Shown here piece after piece: positions 35,627 to 44,775 of a stretch of 64,000 bases of DNA. The notes beneath the pieces were generated by a model that was not told where the DNA came from, did no database searches, and worked only from the letters and a program-made list of their open reading frames with translations. How positions within the stretch are numbered: the first letter of the stretch is position 1; every line of letters begins with the position of its first letter. A program made the translations under genes and the position numbers. The stretch is from the NCBI GenBank assembly GCA_027600665.1, contig JADGJL010000005.1:154656-218655 (forward strand). Direction: 5' to 3'. The DNA is from Irineochytrium annulatum (lineage: Eukaryota > Chytridiomycota > Chytridiomycetes > Chytridiales > Chytridiaceae).

Positions 35627-38600
35627 ATGGATCGAAGGTTGGTTTCTAGGTTTACTGCAATCATGATGATTGTAATTCTGGTCATGACACTATGGGGGAG
35701 AGCCCCAGTCGTGTTGGCAGCTCCTGCTGCACCTACAGTCGTTTCTAAGGTGGAAAGTATTGAGGTATCAGACTTTGAGGCTGGTGCGGTTTTGAAGCTG
35801 TATACTACAAAAGGTGTTCTGAAGGACACGTCCGACGTACAGACAATAGCAGGGGTATATTTGTTTGAAAATGTAGTCCCTGACACACAAGAGTATTATG
35901 TGACTCAGACCGTAAACAGTGAAGAAAGTCAGAATTCTATCTTCACCAATGCCAGTCTCCGGACACCTCAAGTGACCGGCGGAATCGAGCAAGTATCTGT
36001 GAGTAATGTGTATCCGGGCGCAACAGTAACCCTGCACAACCTGAATGGAACTATTTTTAATAGCACGCCAGAATCTCAACCGGATAACACCGTTCTTTTC
36101 AAAAATGTGACAAGTCGAGCGACGTATTACGTCGAGCAAACGATCAATGGAGTGGTCAGTGTGTCTAGCTGGGTAGATGTATCTCCCAATATTCCAGTCA
36201 AGCCCGACGTTGAGGGGAAGCTCGAAAGTATTGAAGTGAGGGGGTTCACTTCTGGTGCGAACTTGAAGCTATATCGGGTGGATGGCACGCTGGAAGCCAC
36301 CGCTAATTCTGTAACGGAGAGTACGTATCTATTTGAATCCGTTGTGCCCAGATCGGAACTATATTACGTGAAGCAGACGGTAAATGGGGAAGAAAGCACT
36401 AACTCGGACTTTGTCAATTCGATTCTTCGGAAACCAGAGGTAAGTGCCGATTCTACGTCGGTAACTGTGAGTAATGTTTATCCGGGAGCGACGGTTACGC
36501 TGTACAAGCTGAACGGGGATTTTGTATCAGATACGCCAAACGTTCAGTCGAATGGAACAGTTATCTTTGAAAGCCTTACCAATCGGACTACCTACTACGC
36601 TCAACAAACGATCCATGGAGTAACAAGCGCCGTCTCCAAAACGGTCGATGTATCTCCCGTTTATCCTGCACGGCCTGTGGCTGTAGCAGGTATGGAAAGT
36701 ATCGAAGTCAGCGGCTTCACACCTGGTGCGATCTTGAAACTGTATCTGGTGGATGGTACCCTGAAAACTACTTCTGACCCTGTAATGGGCAGTACGTACA
36801 GATTTGAGAACGTTGTGCCAGATTCCAGAGAGTATTATGTTACCCAGACCGTGGATGGTGAGCAAAGTGAGAACTCTGACTTCGTTGGGGTTAACTTGCG
36901 CAAACCCGAGGGGAGTGTTGGCGTTGGCTATTTGGATGTTGGGCAAGTCTATGAGGGAGCAACAGTAACCTTATACTTGACGGACGGAACGGCTGTATCT
37001 AATACTCCGCTGCTCCAACCGAATGGCACGCTACGTTTTGCTGATCTACCAGCAGGGGGCGAATATTATGTGGTGCAAAGCATAAATGGTGTTATTAGTG
37101 AAGCTACGCCTTGGTTAATGATTCCTTCCGTACCCAAAGCCCCAACAAATGTAAAAGCAATGGCCGGCAATGGCCAGGCAACGATTACATTTAATGTTCC
37201 CGCGAAAGATGGGGGAAGTGTGATAACAGGTTATGAAGTAACTTCAACACCAGGTAATATCAAGGTAACTGGTACTTCCAGTCCAATCACTGTGACCGGA
37301 TTAACCAACGGGACGAGTTACACATTTACGCTCAAAGCAATCAATGCAGTGGGCAGCAGTGTGTTCTCTGATCCTTCCAATGCTGTGACTCCTTCTGTAC
37401 CCTCCAGTGGCGAGAGTTCTGGGAATTCGGGCTCTTCTGTCGGTTCTTCCTCACCACAATCTGTTTCTGCCGAGGGCATCAATGTACTTATTAATGGTAT
37501 TTCGGAACAGATCGGTAGTTTGATTAAAACGACTAGAAATGGACAATTGGTGAGTACGGTAGGCATTGATTCGGAAAAGTTAAAACAGAAACTGGCTGCC
37601 GAGGGAACAGGAGCAGTTGTATCCATTCGTGTGCCATCCGGCGCTGATGTTCTGATTGGTGAACTGGATGGCCAAATGGTACAAGAAATGCAGACAGCTC
37701 AAGCAGTGTTGAAGCTGGAAACCGGGCAGGCAACATATACGCTGCCTTTGAATCAGATTCAGTTGTCCTCACTTGCCACGGATCTTGGAGATGTTTCTGA
37801 CCTGCAGGATATGAAAGTCCAGGTAGAGATTGCCAAGCTGACCCAGGTAGCGACCCAGGCAGTGAGACGGGCAACGCAACAGAATAATTTTATTGTTCAG
37901 GGTACACCGGTTGATTTTACGGTGAGAGGTCTTTATGAAGACAATTCCGTGGAAATTACTCAATTCACTGATTATGTTGAGCGGACAATGATTCTTGAAG
38001 AAGGTGTAGGCAATTCCGGTATTACCACGGGTGTTGTTGTGAATGCAGACGGGACGGTTCGTCACGTTCCTACCCGGGTTGTGCTTAGGGAAGGTCGTTA
38101 TGAAGCCGTGATCAATAGCCTTAGTAACAGCACATATGCGCTCATTCTACATCCACTTAAATTCGGAGATGTAGTTGGCCACTGGGCGCAGGATGCGGTG
38201 GATGATATGGGTTCCCGCATGATTATTGAAGGAACGGGCAATGGCAGTTTCAGTCCAGATCAGAACATTACCCGTGCTGAGTTTGCTGCCATCGTAACCA
38301 GGGCATTAGGCGTCGCACCGAGAGCTTCGAATAGTGGATTTACCGATGTGTCATCAGATATGTGGTATTCTGCTGCAATAGGAACTGCTCGTGATTATAA
38401 CCTGATTAATGGTTATGCGAACGGAACATTCCAACCGAACGAAGAGATTACACGAGAAGAAGCTATGTTAATGATTGCAAGAGCAATGGATCTCACATCT
38501 TTATCTAGCCCGATATCCGATCAGAGAGCGGAGGAGATCCTTCGGTCATATGGTTCAGGGGCGAGTGTATCGTCCTGGGCGATAAAGGGGGTTGCCCAGG

Positions 38601-38722
38601 CGATTCAAGCAGGGATTGTATCCGGTCGAACGAGTAGAGATCTGGCATCTGGAGAGTTCATCACCCGTGCTGAAGTGACCCAGATGATATCGCGGCTGCT
38701 CAAGAAGTCTGGTCTGATCTGA
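35627..38722 (+). CDS. S-layer homology surface protein with three 157-residue repeats
   Basis: The 1031-residue protein has a signal peptide (about 1-32). Three copies of a two-part repeat follow. The first part starts ESIEV at residues 43, 200 and 357; the second part carries VYPGATVTLY-type motifs about 78 residues later. The period is 157. Next come one fibronectin type III domain (about 505-595), a Ser/Gly linker, a central domain of unknown type, and three SLH motifs at the C-terminus (GHWAQDAVDDMGSRMIIEGT; DMWYSAAIGTARDYNLINGY; SWAIKGVAQAIQAGIVSGRT), which bind wall polysaccharide. Good AAAAGGGAGAG site. A surface adhesin or scaffold role is likely but inferred. The protein follows the arabinofuranosidase but has its own promoter. 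Confidence 0.85.
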   Translation: MDRRLVSRFTAIMMIVILVMTLWGRAPVVLAAPAAPTVVSKVESIEVSDFEAGAVLKLYTTKGVLKDTSDVQTIAGVYLFENVVPDTQEYYVTQTVNSEESQNSIFTNASLRTPQVTGGIEQVSVSNVYPGATVTLHNLNGTIFNSTPESQPDNTVLFKNVTSRATYYVEQTINGVVSVSSWVDVSPNIPVKPDVEGKLESIEVRGFTSGANLKLYRVDGTLEATANSVTESTYLFESVVPRSELYYVKQTVNGEESTNSDFVNSILRKPEVSADSTSVTVSNVYPGATVTLYKLNGDFVSDTPNVQSNGTVIFESLTNRTTYYAQQTIHGVTSAVSKTVDVSPVYPARPVAVAGMESIEVSGFTPGAILKLYLVDGTLKTTSDPVMGSTYRFENVVPDSREYYVTQTVDGEQSENSDFVGVNLRKPEGSVGVGYLDVGQVYEGATVTLYLTDGTAVSNTPLLQPNGTLRFADLPAGGEYYVVQSINGVISEATPWLMIPSVPKAPTNVKAMAGNGQATITFNVPAKDGGSVITGYEVTSTPGNIKVTGTSSPITVTGLTNGTSYTFTLKAINAVGSSVFSDPSNAVTPSVPSSGESSGNSGSSVGSSSPQSVSAEGINVLINGISEQIGSLIKTTRNGQLVSTVGIDSEKLKQKLAAEGTGAVVSIRVPSGADVLIGELDGQMVQEMQTAQAVLKLETGQATYTLPLNQIQLSSLATDLGDVSDLQDMKVQVEIAKLTQVATQAVRRATQQNNFIVQGTPVDFTVRGLYEDNSVEITQFTDYVERTMILEEGVGNSGITTGVVVNADGTVRHVPTRVVLREGRYEAVINSLSNSTYALILHPLKFGDVVGHWAQDAVDDMGSRMIIEGTGNGSFSPDQNITRAEFAAIVTRALGVAPRASNSGFTDVSSDMWYSAAIGTARDYNLINGYANGTFQPNEEITREEAMLMIARAMDLTSLSSPISDQRAEEILRSYGSGASVSSWAIKGVAQAIQAGIVSGRTSRDLASGEFITRAEVTQMISRLLKKSGLI

Positions 38723-38768
38723 TCATCACTCTTCAGGAGATCAGGCAATTACAAATGCAATGAAAATT

Positions 38769-38820
38769 AGACCAAACAGACCGAAATCTCCTCGATGAGA
38801 TACGCGGTCTGTTTGGTCTA
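38769..38820. terminator. bidirectional terminator
   Basis: AGACCAAACAGACCG and CGGTCTGTTTGGTCT form a 15-bp perfect stem between convergent genes. Confidence 0.9.
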
Positions 38821-38861
38821 TGTTGGATTTTTTCTCATCAGCTTGGCTTCCGCTTCAAAAC

Positions 38862-39614
38862 TTAAAACTCAAAACTTTCGCCATCACTCGGAATGAGTAC
38901 CTGACCGTCCAACTGCTCAGATGCCAGATAAGTGGCAAGATCCGTACGAGACATCATACAATGATTAATCGCATCCATGTGCACGGCGATGACATGAGCA
39001 GACGGCGCATGGCGCTTCACGGCTACAACGTCAGGCCCGTCCATTGTAATGGGATCACCCTCCAGGAAGCGTGCGCCTCCGGCATTCACGATAATGACTT
39101 CAGGTGTGTATTGACGAATGGCTTCAGCAGGTTCTTCGCACCAGATGGTATCCCCAGCGATATAGGTGACGGGTTCTCCATCTGCTTCAAGTACGAAACC
39201 GGACACGTTGCCCATACGTTCTCCGATTTCACCTGTGCCATGATGCCCGGATGTGCGGGCGAATCGGACAGAGTGATGCTCATGTTTTTCTTCGACAACT
39301 GTTACATTTGTGAATCCGGCACTCAGAAATACATGCTCATCCCCAGGCTGGCAGATTAGAGGAATGTCTTTACCAAGTTGTTTCGCCGCTGCTTCATCCC
39401 AATGATCGGGATGGGTATGTGTCACAATCAACAGATCTGGATGCAGATAATCCGTTTCGGTTTCAGGCAGAGCTACTCTTGGATTACGTAACTCATTGGG
39501 TGTATTGGGGAATGCGGGCATGACTTCGGCGTCCATCAGCATGGGATCAACGAGAATGTTCAGCCCTCCGTATTCCAGCCACAGTGTTGCATTGCGAATC
39601 AATTGAATTTTCAT
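38862..39614 (-). CDS. MBL-fold metal-dependent hydrolase
   Basis: The 250-residue protein shows the metallo-beta-lactamase core: VDPMLMDAE near the start, the zinc motif THTHPDHWD, a later SGHHGTGE, and AGDTIWCEE with the bridging Asp. The order matches UlaG-like or YtkL-like MBL hydrolases of unknown substrate. It ends with a further His in AVHMDAINH. AAGGAGTG precedes the ATG. It is divergent from an Lrp-type regulator and the two probably share control through the inverted repeat between them. Confidence 0.85.
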   Translation of the reverse strand: MKIQLIRNATLWLEYGGLNILVDPMLMDAEVMPAFPNTPNELRNPRVALPETETDYLHPDLLIVTHTHPDHWDEAAAKQLGKDIPLICQPGDEHVFLSAGFTNVTVVEEKHEHHSVRFARTSGHHGTGEIGERMGNVSGFVLEADGEPVTYIAGDTIWCEEPAEAIRQYTPEVIIVNAGGARFLEGDPITMDGPDVVAVKRHAPSAHVIAVHMDAINHCMMSRTDLATYLASEQLDGQVLIPSDGESFEF

Positions 39615-39630
39615 GATATTTGCACTCCTT

Positions 39631-39671
39631 CGGGTTGTTGAATAGTATTACCCTATATGGTATACAACCCG
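39631..39671. promoter_or_regulatory. inverted-repeat operator candidate between MBL and Lrp genes
   Basis: CGGGTTGT (39631-39638) and ACAACCCG (39664-39671) are exact 8-bp complements. Inside lies a second near-palindrome, TATTACC-ctata-TGGTATA. The site is in the 130-base divergent region and suits an autoregulated Lrp-type protein. Confidence 0.4.
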
Positions 39672-39745
39672 TTTAACGGCGTACATAACATGATGAATGG
39701 AATTAGGCTAAGCTAATTTCACCGTGAAAGGATTGCTGAAGCAAG

Positions 39746-40177
39746 ATGAATGAAATGATAGATGACACAGATATCCGTATTTTGCAGATCCTGATTCAGG
39801 ATGCCAAACGTTCTCACAAAGAGATCGGTGAAGAGGTTCATCTCACGGGACAGGCCGTCGGTGCAAGAGTGCGCAAGCTGCAAGACCTGGGGGTAATCGA
39901 AGGGTACACGGTAAAATGGAACCCGGAACGCCTTGGCCTCGGCCTACAGGCCTTTGTCACGGTTTTCTTGAACTCCGGTGACAGACATGCTGCCTTTCGT
40001 ACATTCATTGCTGATCGTAAGGACATCGTTGAAGTCCATCGCGTCAGCGGAGAGGGCTGTTATCTGATGCGGGTGCAGACCAGCACCACAGAGCAACTTG
40101 GACAACTGTTGGAAGCATTGCTGCCTTACGGCAATTACAGAGTCAGCCTGTCCATAGGTGTGGAGAAATCACAGTGA
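39746..40177 (+). CDS. Lrp/AsnC family transcriptional regulator
   Basis: The 143-residue protein is a standard Lrp/AsnC regulator. The N-terminal helix-turn-helix is DDTDIRILQILIQDAKRSHK with EIGEEVHLTGQAVGARVRKL, and the C-terminal RAM effector domain is seen in GLQAFVTVFLNSG and VHRVSGEGCYLMRV. These proteins form octamer-like assemblies and usually respond to amino acids. It is divergent from the MBL hydrolase, its likely target. The ribosome site is poor; the second Met (39755) is another possible start. Confidence 0.9.
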   Translation: MNEMIDDTDIRILQILIQDAKRSHKEIGEEVHLTGQAVGARVRKLQDLGVIEGYTVKWNPERLGLGLQAFVTVFLNSGDRHAAFRTFIADRKDIVEVHRVSGEGCYLMRVQTSTTEQLGQLLEALLPYGNYRVSLSIGVEKSQ

Positions 40178-40206
40178 TGTGTGGTGTGGGAGGCTTGTCT
40201 CATCCC

Positions 40207-40716
40207 TCACGATAGTCCATGATCTTGCTGCTGATCATGCAAAGTCTCCTGAAGCAAAGTCACCGCTTGGTTCAGCTCTTTTTTGCTGAGTAGATGATCG
40301 GTCTGAATATGAGACCGGGTGCCGTCCTTCAGGAACAGAACGATCATGGGAGAAGCAGACAGGAGCCACTTGTTGCGGGCAGGTGAGGCAAGTTCGACTT
40401 TGCGAATCCGGCTCCATGGAATCTTCCGCTTGCCCGTGTTCAACGCATCATCATCCCAGGATAACAACACGGCAGGGCTTCTGGTTAGTCGTGACACGAA
40501 CATGAAGAATAGCGGTCCGATCAACCACATGCCCAGCACGGCAGCGATGGAATAGTATATCGTCTCCAGTCTTTCGGCTTGTCCGTCCACGATGATCCAT
40601 AATAGGCTCACACACAAGAGAAGGAAAAGGAAGCATAGACTTGCTTTCCATAGAGCGGTGCTGCGTCGGTAATATATCTGCTGATGATCATGCTTGGGTA
40701 TTCCAGATTGCTGCAT
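40207..40716 (-). CDS. hypothetical membrane protein with PH-like domain
   Basis: The 169-residue protein has two membrane helices (about 25-45 and 54-75). A small soluble domain follows with LSWDDDALNTGKRKIPWSRI and KVELASPARNKWLLSASPMI-type strands, as in bacterial PH-like or DUF5381/STM3941-type proteins. GAGGAGGA precedes the ATG. It converges with the Lrp gene. No function known. Confidence 0.6.
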   Translation of the reverse strand: MQQSGIPKHDHQQIYYRRSTALWKASLCFLFLLLCVSLLWIIVDGQAERLETIYYSIAAVLGMWLIGPLFFMFVSRLTRSPAVLLSWDDDALNTGKRKIPWSRIRKVELASPARNKWLLSASPMIVLFLKDGTRSHIQTDHLLSKKELNQAVTLLQETLHDQQQDHGLS

Positions 40717-40867
40717 AGATGTTCCTCCTCATAACAATGCTGATCGATATGCCAAACGTGCCGCCTGCATGAGCAGAGCGGCATGTTCAACGTTATTGGC
40801 TATAACACAGGCTCAGATGAATTCATTAGCCCGATCTATAGTTTAACACGAACTTAATTCAGGTCCA

Positions 40868-42679
40868 TTACCCTGATATCGCTGAATTTTTACCTGCATC
40901 ACGCGCATGTGTGTACAGATCGGCATACACGCCTTGAGCTTCAATCAGCTCCTGATGCGAGCCTTCCTCCACAATCTCGCCATTCTCCATCACCAGAATT
41001 CGGTCCGCATGCATCACTGTGGACAGACGATGGGCAATGACAATGGTGGTGCGTCCTTGGGATACCGATTCCAGAGCCTGCTGCACGAGCTGTTCCGTGT
41101 GTGAATCCAGATTGGCCGTTGCCTCATCCAGGATGAGCACTCGGGGCTGGAACACAACGATCCGGGCAAACGATATCAACTGCCGCTCCCCGGCGGAAAG
41201 CCCGCTTCCGCGTTCGGACAGATGTGTATCATATCCTTGTGACAAACGTGAAATCATGGCATGTGCTCCGACAAAACGGCAGGCTTCAATCGCTTGCTCT
41301 CGCGTAATATCCTCACGAAACATTCTCACATTATCAATGATGGAACCGGAGAAGAGGAATGGTTCCTGTTGAATCAGACCCACGATCCGATGAAGTTTGG
41401 CCTGCGGCAACTGCCGAATATCGGTACCATCAATTTCGATACTGCCCTTGTCTACATCATAAAAGCGATTGAGCAGGGAGATCAGGGTGCTTTTTCCAGC
41501 GCCTGTTGTGCCCACGATCCCTACCATTTCACCTGGATAGAGGTGCAGGTTCATATGCTGGATCAGGGGCCGATCTGCCTGATAACCAAACGACACATCA
41601 TTAAAATCAATCTGGCCCATCACGTTCCGAGGTTCCAGCGAAGAGGCCTGCTTAGGCTCAGGATCGGCAACTTCAGGCCGCGTATTCAGAATGTTCCAGA
41701 TGCGATCCATGGATACGGTGGTGGACTGGAATGTATTCCACTGCATCGTAATCTGGTTGATTGGTTGGAAGAACTGCCGAATATAACTGATAAACGCATA
41801 TAATACCCCGACTTGCAGGGACTCACCCAGAACGGCGCGACCTCCAAGCCAGACCATCATGACCAGTGCCGCATTGCCAAGGATATCAAAGGTCCGGTTG
41901 AATATGACATTGGAGCGGGCTTGAGCAATGTTGGCTTTCAGATGGAGCGCATTTTGTTCCGAGAAACGTTTCTTCTGTTCTTCTTCCTGGTGAAAAGCCT
42001 GAATCAGGAACATGCCGGACAGGTTCTCCGCTGTAAATGCGATTAAACGGGAAAGACGCGTACGGGCATTCTGATAAGCCTTCCGCAGTCGACTACGGAA
42101 TAATACCGCAACCACTGCAATGACAGGCAGGACGATCAGGGAGTAACCCGCGAGCACAGGATCAAGTTGGAACATAAAGACGATAATGAGCACCAGCATC
42201 ATACCATCCCGAATCAGACTGAGCAGTACTTGGGTGAAAAAGCTGCTGATAGTCTCCGTATCACTGGATACGTTCGTGACTAGACTGCCGATATGAAAAC
42301 GGTCAAAGAAAGACATGGACATCTTGGAGATATGTTTGAACAGGTCCTTTCGAATCCGGGATACAATGTTCTGTCCCACATGCTGCAACAGATTATTCTG
42401 CACATAGGTAAAAATAAAACTAATAACTGCCAGCCCGAGAAAGATGGCTGCGAGCTGAACGAGAAAGCCCACACTGGTCTGGCCGATGGCCAGATGATCA
42501 TCGATGGCGATCTTCACCAGATAGGGTTGCAGTAGATCTGCCGATATGCCCAGCAGTGAGCAGAAGAAGATGCCGGCAAATGCCCATTTATGCGGTTTGG
42601 CGTATGCCATCATCGCTTTGAACGAAGTTCGTTTACTCTGATCGTCTTCTGCATCTGGTCGAAGTTCAGCGTTAGACAT
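40868..42679 (-). CDS. heterodimeric ABC exporter, catalytic-Glu subunit (BmrD-like)
   Basis: The 603-residue protein has six membrane helices (about 30-330) fused to an ATPase domain. Walker A is GTTGAGKST, Walker B LILDEATANLD has the catalytic Glu519, and the H-loop is IVIAHRLST. The signature motif is altered to LSAGE. Its partner gene has the opposite pattern, so the two form one active and one degenerate ATP site, as in BmrC/BmrD, LmrC/LmrD and TM287/288. Its ATG overlaps the stop of the partner by eight bases (42672-42679), a sign of coupled translation, and GGAGGAGGG precedes it. Multidrug or peptide export is likely; substrate unknown. Confidence 0.9.
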   Translation of the reverse strand: MSNAELRPDAEDDQSKRTSFKAMMAYAKPHKWAFAGIFFCSLLGISADLLQPYLVKIAIDDHLAIGQTSVGFLVQLAAIFLGLAVISFIFTYVQNNLLQHVGQNIVSRIRKDLFKHISKMSMSFFDRFHIGSLVTNVSSDTETISSFFTQVLLSLIRDGMMLVLIIVFMFQLDPVLAGYSLIVLPVIAVVAVLFRSRLRKAYQNARTRLSRLIAFTAENLSGMFLIQAFHQEEEQKKRFSEQNALHLKANIAQARSNVIFNRTFDILGNAALVMMVWLGGRAVLGESLQVGVLYAFISYIRQFFQPINQITMQWNTFQSTTVSMDRIWNILNTRPEVADPEPKQASSLEPRNVMGQIDFNDVSFGYQADRPLIQHMNLHLYPGEMVGIVGTTGAGKSTLISLLNRFYDVDKGSIEIDGTDIRQLPQAKLHRIVGLIQQEPFLFSGSIIDNVRMFREDITREQAIEACRFVGAHAMISRLSQGYDTHLSERGSGLSAGERQLISFARIVVFQPRVLILDEATANLDSHTEQLVQQALESVSQGRTTIVIAHRLSTVMHADRILVMENGEIVEEGSHQELIEAQGVYADLYTHARDAGKNSAISG

Positions 42680-44414
42680 GATGTAATCCCTCCTCCTGCA
42701 AACGGTAGGTGGCCGCATATAACCCCTTGGCAGCCATCAACTGCGCATGTGTTCCCTGCTCAGCGACGCGCCCTTCATCCAGAACGATGATATCGTCTGC
42801 GTGACGGACCGCGCTGATGCGATGAGAGATGATCAATGTGGTCTTGCCCTTGCCGATCTCGCGCAAACTGCGCAGAATACCGCTCTCTGTAACGGCATCA
42901 ACCGCGCTCATGCTGTCATCCAGAATAAGTAACTGTGCTTGCTTGATCAATCCTCTTGCAAGGCTGGTTCGCTGACGTTGTCCACCAGACAGGGTAAGTC
43001 CACGTTCGCCAAGACGTGTATCGAAGCGATCCGGAAAACGGACAATATTGTCATAGATCATGGCTTGCCGTGCACTATGTTCCACTGTATCCAGCGATAC
43101 TTCCCGGTCGCTGAATGCGATGTTATCCCGGATGGTGGTGCTAAACAGGAAGCCATCCTGAGGGACATAGGCGATGCGCGATCTCAGACTTTCCAGCGAT
43201 AGCTGCCGAATATCGGTACCATTGATGCGAATCGTTCCTTCAGGTGGTTCATATGTACGCAGCAACAGCTTAACGAGGGTGCTTTTACCTGAGCCGGTCT
43301 TGCCTACAATACCCACCGTTCGCCCGGCACGAATATGGAGTTGAATATGTTTGAGAGCAGGGGATGAACTGCCAGGATAGGAGAAGGTTAGATTCTCCAT
43401 GGTGATATCTTGTACGGTATGGAGCGCTGTGGCTTCGGGAAGTTCACGCACATCCGCTACTTCGCTGAGCAGGTCATTCACCCGCTCCAGGGATGCGCCT
43501 GAGCGCTGAACGGTATTAATGACATTACCGATCTGTTGAAGCGGTCCCATAATAATGCGCAGATATAAGGTTAGGGCGACAAAACTCCCGAGTGTAATGG
43601 AATTCTGCATGGTCATCATACCTCCGACAAGCAGAGAAACAACCAATGAGATGGCTCCCAGCAGCGGGAGCAAGGCTTGAAACAAGGAAGACAGACGAAC
43701 AAGACGAAGCTGTTTGCTCTTAATTGCATCGACGGTAGTTCCAAAACGTGCACGAGCACTGTCTTCGATGGCAAACGTCTTGGTTACGCGAATGCCGCCC
43801 AGCTGTTCTTCTGCAGATTCCGTCATGGTTGCAAGGGCTTCCTGTACTTCACGAGAGCGCTTGCGAATCCGCGGACCGAAAAATACGACCAAAAATGGAA
43901 TCGCCAGCAAAGGTACAACGCTGATTAGAATGAGTGTCAACGGAATCCCGCTAAGCAGCATCATCACAATGCAGGACAACAGCAGGAAGGTGGCATTGGT
44001 CATGAGTGTCACGCCATTGGATATTGCTTCACGTACGGAAGTAACATCGTTCATGACATAACTGAGCAGTTTTCCGTTCCCTTGTTTGGAGAAATAATGT
44101 TCGCTAAGTTCGGAAAACTTACTGAATATACGCTCACGCGTCATGAATTCGAAGCGTCGACCAAGCTTCATAATCATGAACTGTCCGGTACCGAACAGTA
44201 GATTATAGCCGATGGCAATAGCTAGAAGGGACAGGCTGTACCTTACGATTGTCTGCATCTGGAGTGTGTTCTGCATCAATTGATCCGTGAAACTGCCGAG
44301 TATGCGGGGCAGGGATGCTTGCCCGACATTGGAGGCAATAATCAGAAGAACAGCAAACAGATAGATAGGCCAGTTCGATACGACATAACCGCGAAGTAAT
44401 CCTTTCTTGGACAT
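42672..44414 (-). CDS. heterodimeric ABC exporter, degenerate-site subunit (BmrC-like)
   Basis: The 580-residue protein has six membrane helices and an ATPase domain with Walker A GKTGSGKST, intact signature LSGGQRQR and Walker B LILDDSMSAVD. In the last, the usual catalytic Glu is Asp500. Together with its partner it completes a functional site (this signature with the partner's Glu) and a degenerate one. AAAGGAG precedes the Met at 44414 by ten bases; a Met two codons earlier sits too near. It is first in the operon. A terminator-like hairpin and a short leader frame lie just upstream, suggesting induced read-through. Confidence 0.9.
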   Translation of the reverse strand: MSKKGLLRGYVVSNWPIYLFAVLLIIASNVGQASLPRILGSFTDQLMQNTLQMQTIVRYSLSLLAIAIGYNLLFGTGQFMIMKLGRRFEFMTRERIFSKFSELSEHYFSKQGNGKLLSYVMNDVTSVREAISNGVTLMTNATFLLLSCIVMMLLSGIPLTLILISVVPLLAIPFLVVFFGPRIRKRSREVQEALATMTESAEEQLGGIRVTKTFAIEDSARARFGTTVDAIKSKQLRLVRLSSLFQALLPLLGAISLVVSLLVGGMMTMQNSITLGSFVALTLYLRIIMGPLQQIGNVINTVQRSGASLERVNDLLSEVADVRELPEATALHTVQDITMENLTFSYPGSSSPALKHIQLHIRAGRTVGIVGKTGSGKSTLVKLLLRTYEPPEGTIRINGTDIRQLSLESLRSRIAYVPQDGFLFSTTIRDNIAFSDREVSLDTVEHSARQAMIYDNIVRFPDRFDTRLGERGLTLSGGQRQRTSLARGLIKQAQLLILDDSMSAVDAVTESGILRSLREIGKGKTTLIISHRISAVRHADDIIVLDEGRVAEQGTHAQLMAAKGLYAATYRLQEEGLHHV

Positions 44415-44450
44415 AAGCATTGTTCTCCTTTTGTTATAGGTGAAGTCAGT

Positions 44451-44543
44451 TCAGCGGGTGGAGTCAAGAAAAGGGCCGACACCTGTTATTAGCGCGTCGT
44501 GCCCTCTTACTGTATGCGATCCGGTTCGCTGTTTATCCGTCAT
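44451..44543 (-). CDS. possible 30-codon leader peptide of the ABC exporter operon
   Basis: A 30-codon frame (MTDKQRTGSHTVRGHDALIT and on to LDSTR) begins at an ATG at 44543, runs through the whole attenuator-like hairpin and stops 36 bases before the first exporter gene. The position matches the bmrB leader of B. subtilis bmrCD, where ribosome stalling by antibiotics opens the terminator (known). The ribosome site is poor, so translation is uncertain. Confidence 0.3.
   Translation of the reverse strand: MTDKQRTGSHTVRGHDALITGVGPFLDSTR
44466..44505 (-). terminator. attenuator-like terminator in the exporter leader
   Basis: On the minus strand AGGGCACGAC pairs with GTCGGCCCT, with one bulge, and runs into TTTTCTT. 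It lies about 50 bases before the first exporter gene, where a terminator would block its expression unless bypassed. Confidence 0.5.
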
Positions 44544-44775
44544 CCGATGGATTTCTCTATTCTTATTTTTGCGCTAATCCGATGGGATGTCAACGAAGTC
44601 AGTTAGCAGCAGGCAGGTGGATCGGATTAGTGACTGCGGAGAAAAGTTCTATGCAGTGTTCCCGTGTTGTATTCACCAGATGTCGAAATTACTGAAACAT
44701 TTTCTAGAGGTACCCCGTCTGTAGGAATGAAGAGGTAAAAAATAGGCTTTACTAATCATATGGAGGTGCCAGGAA

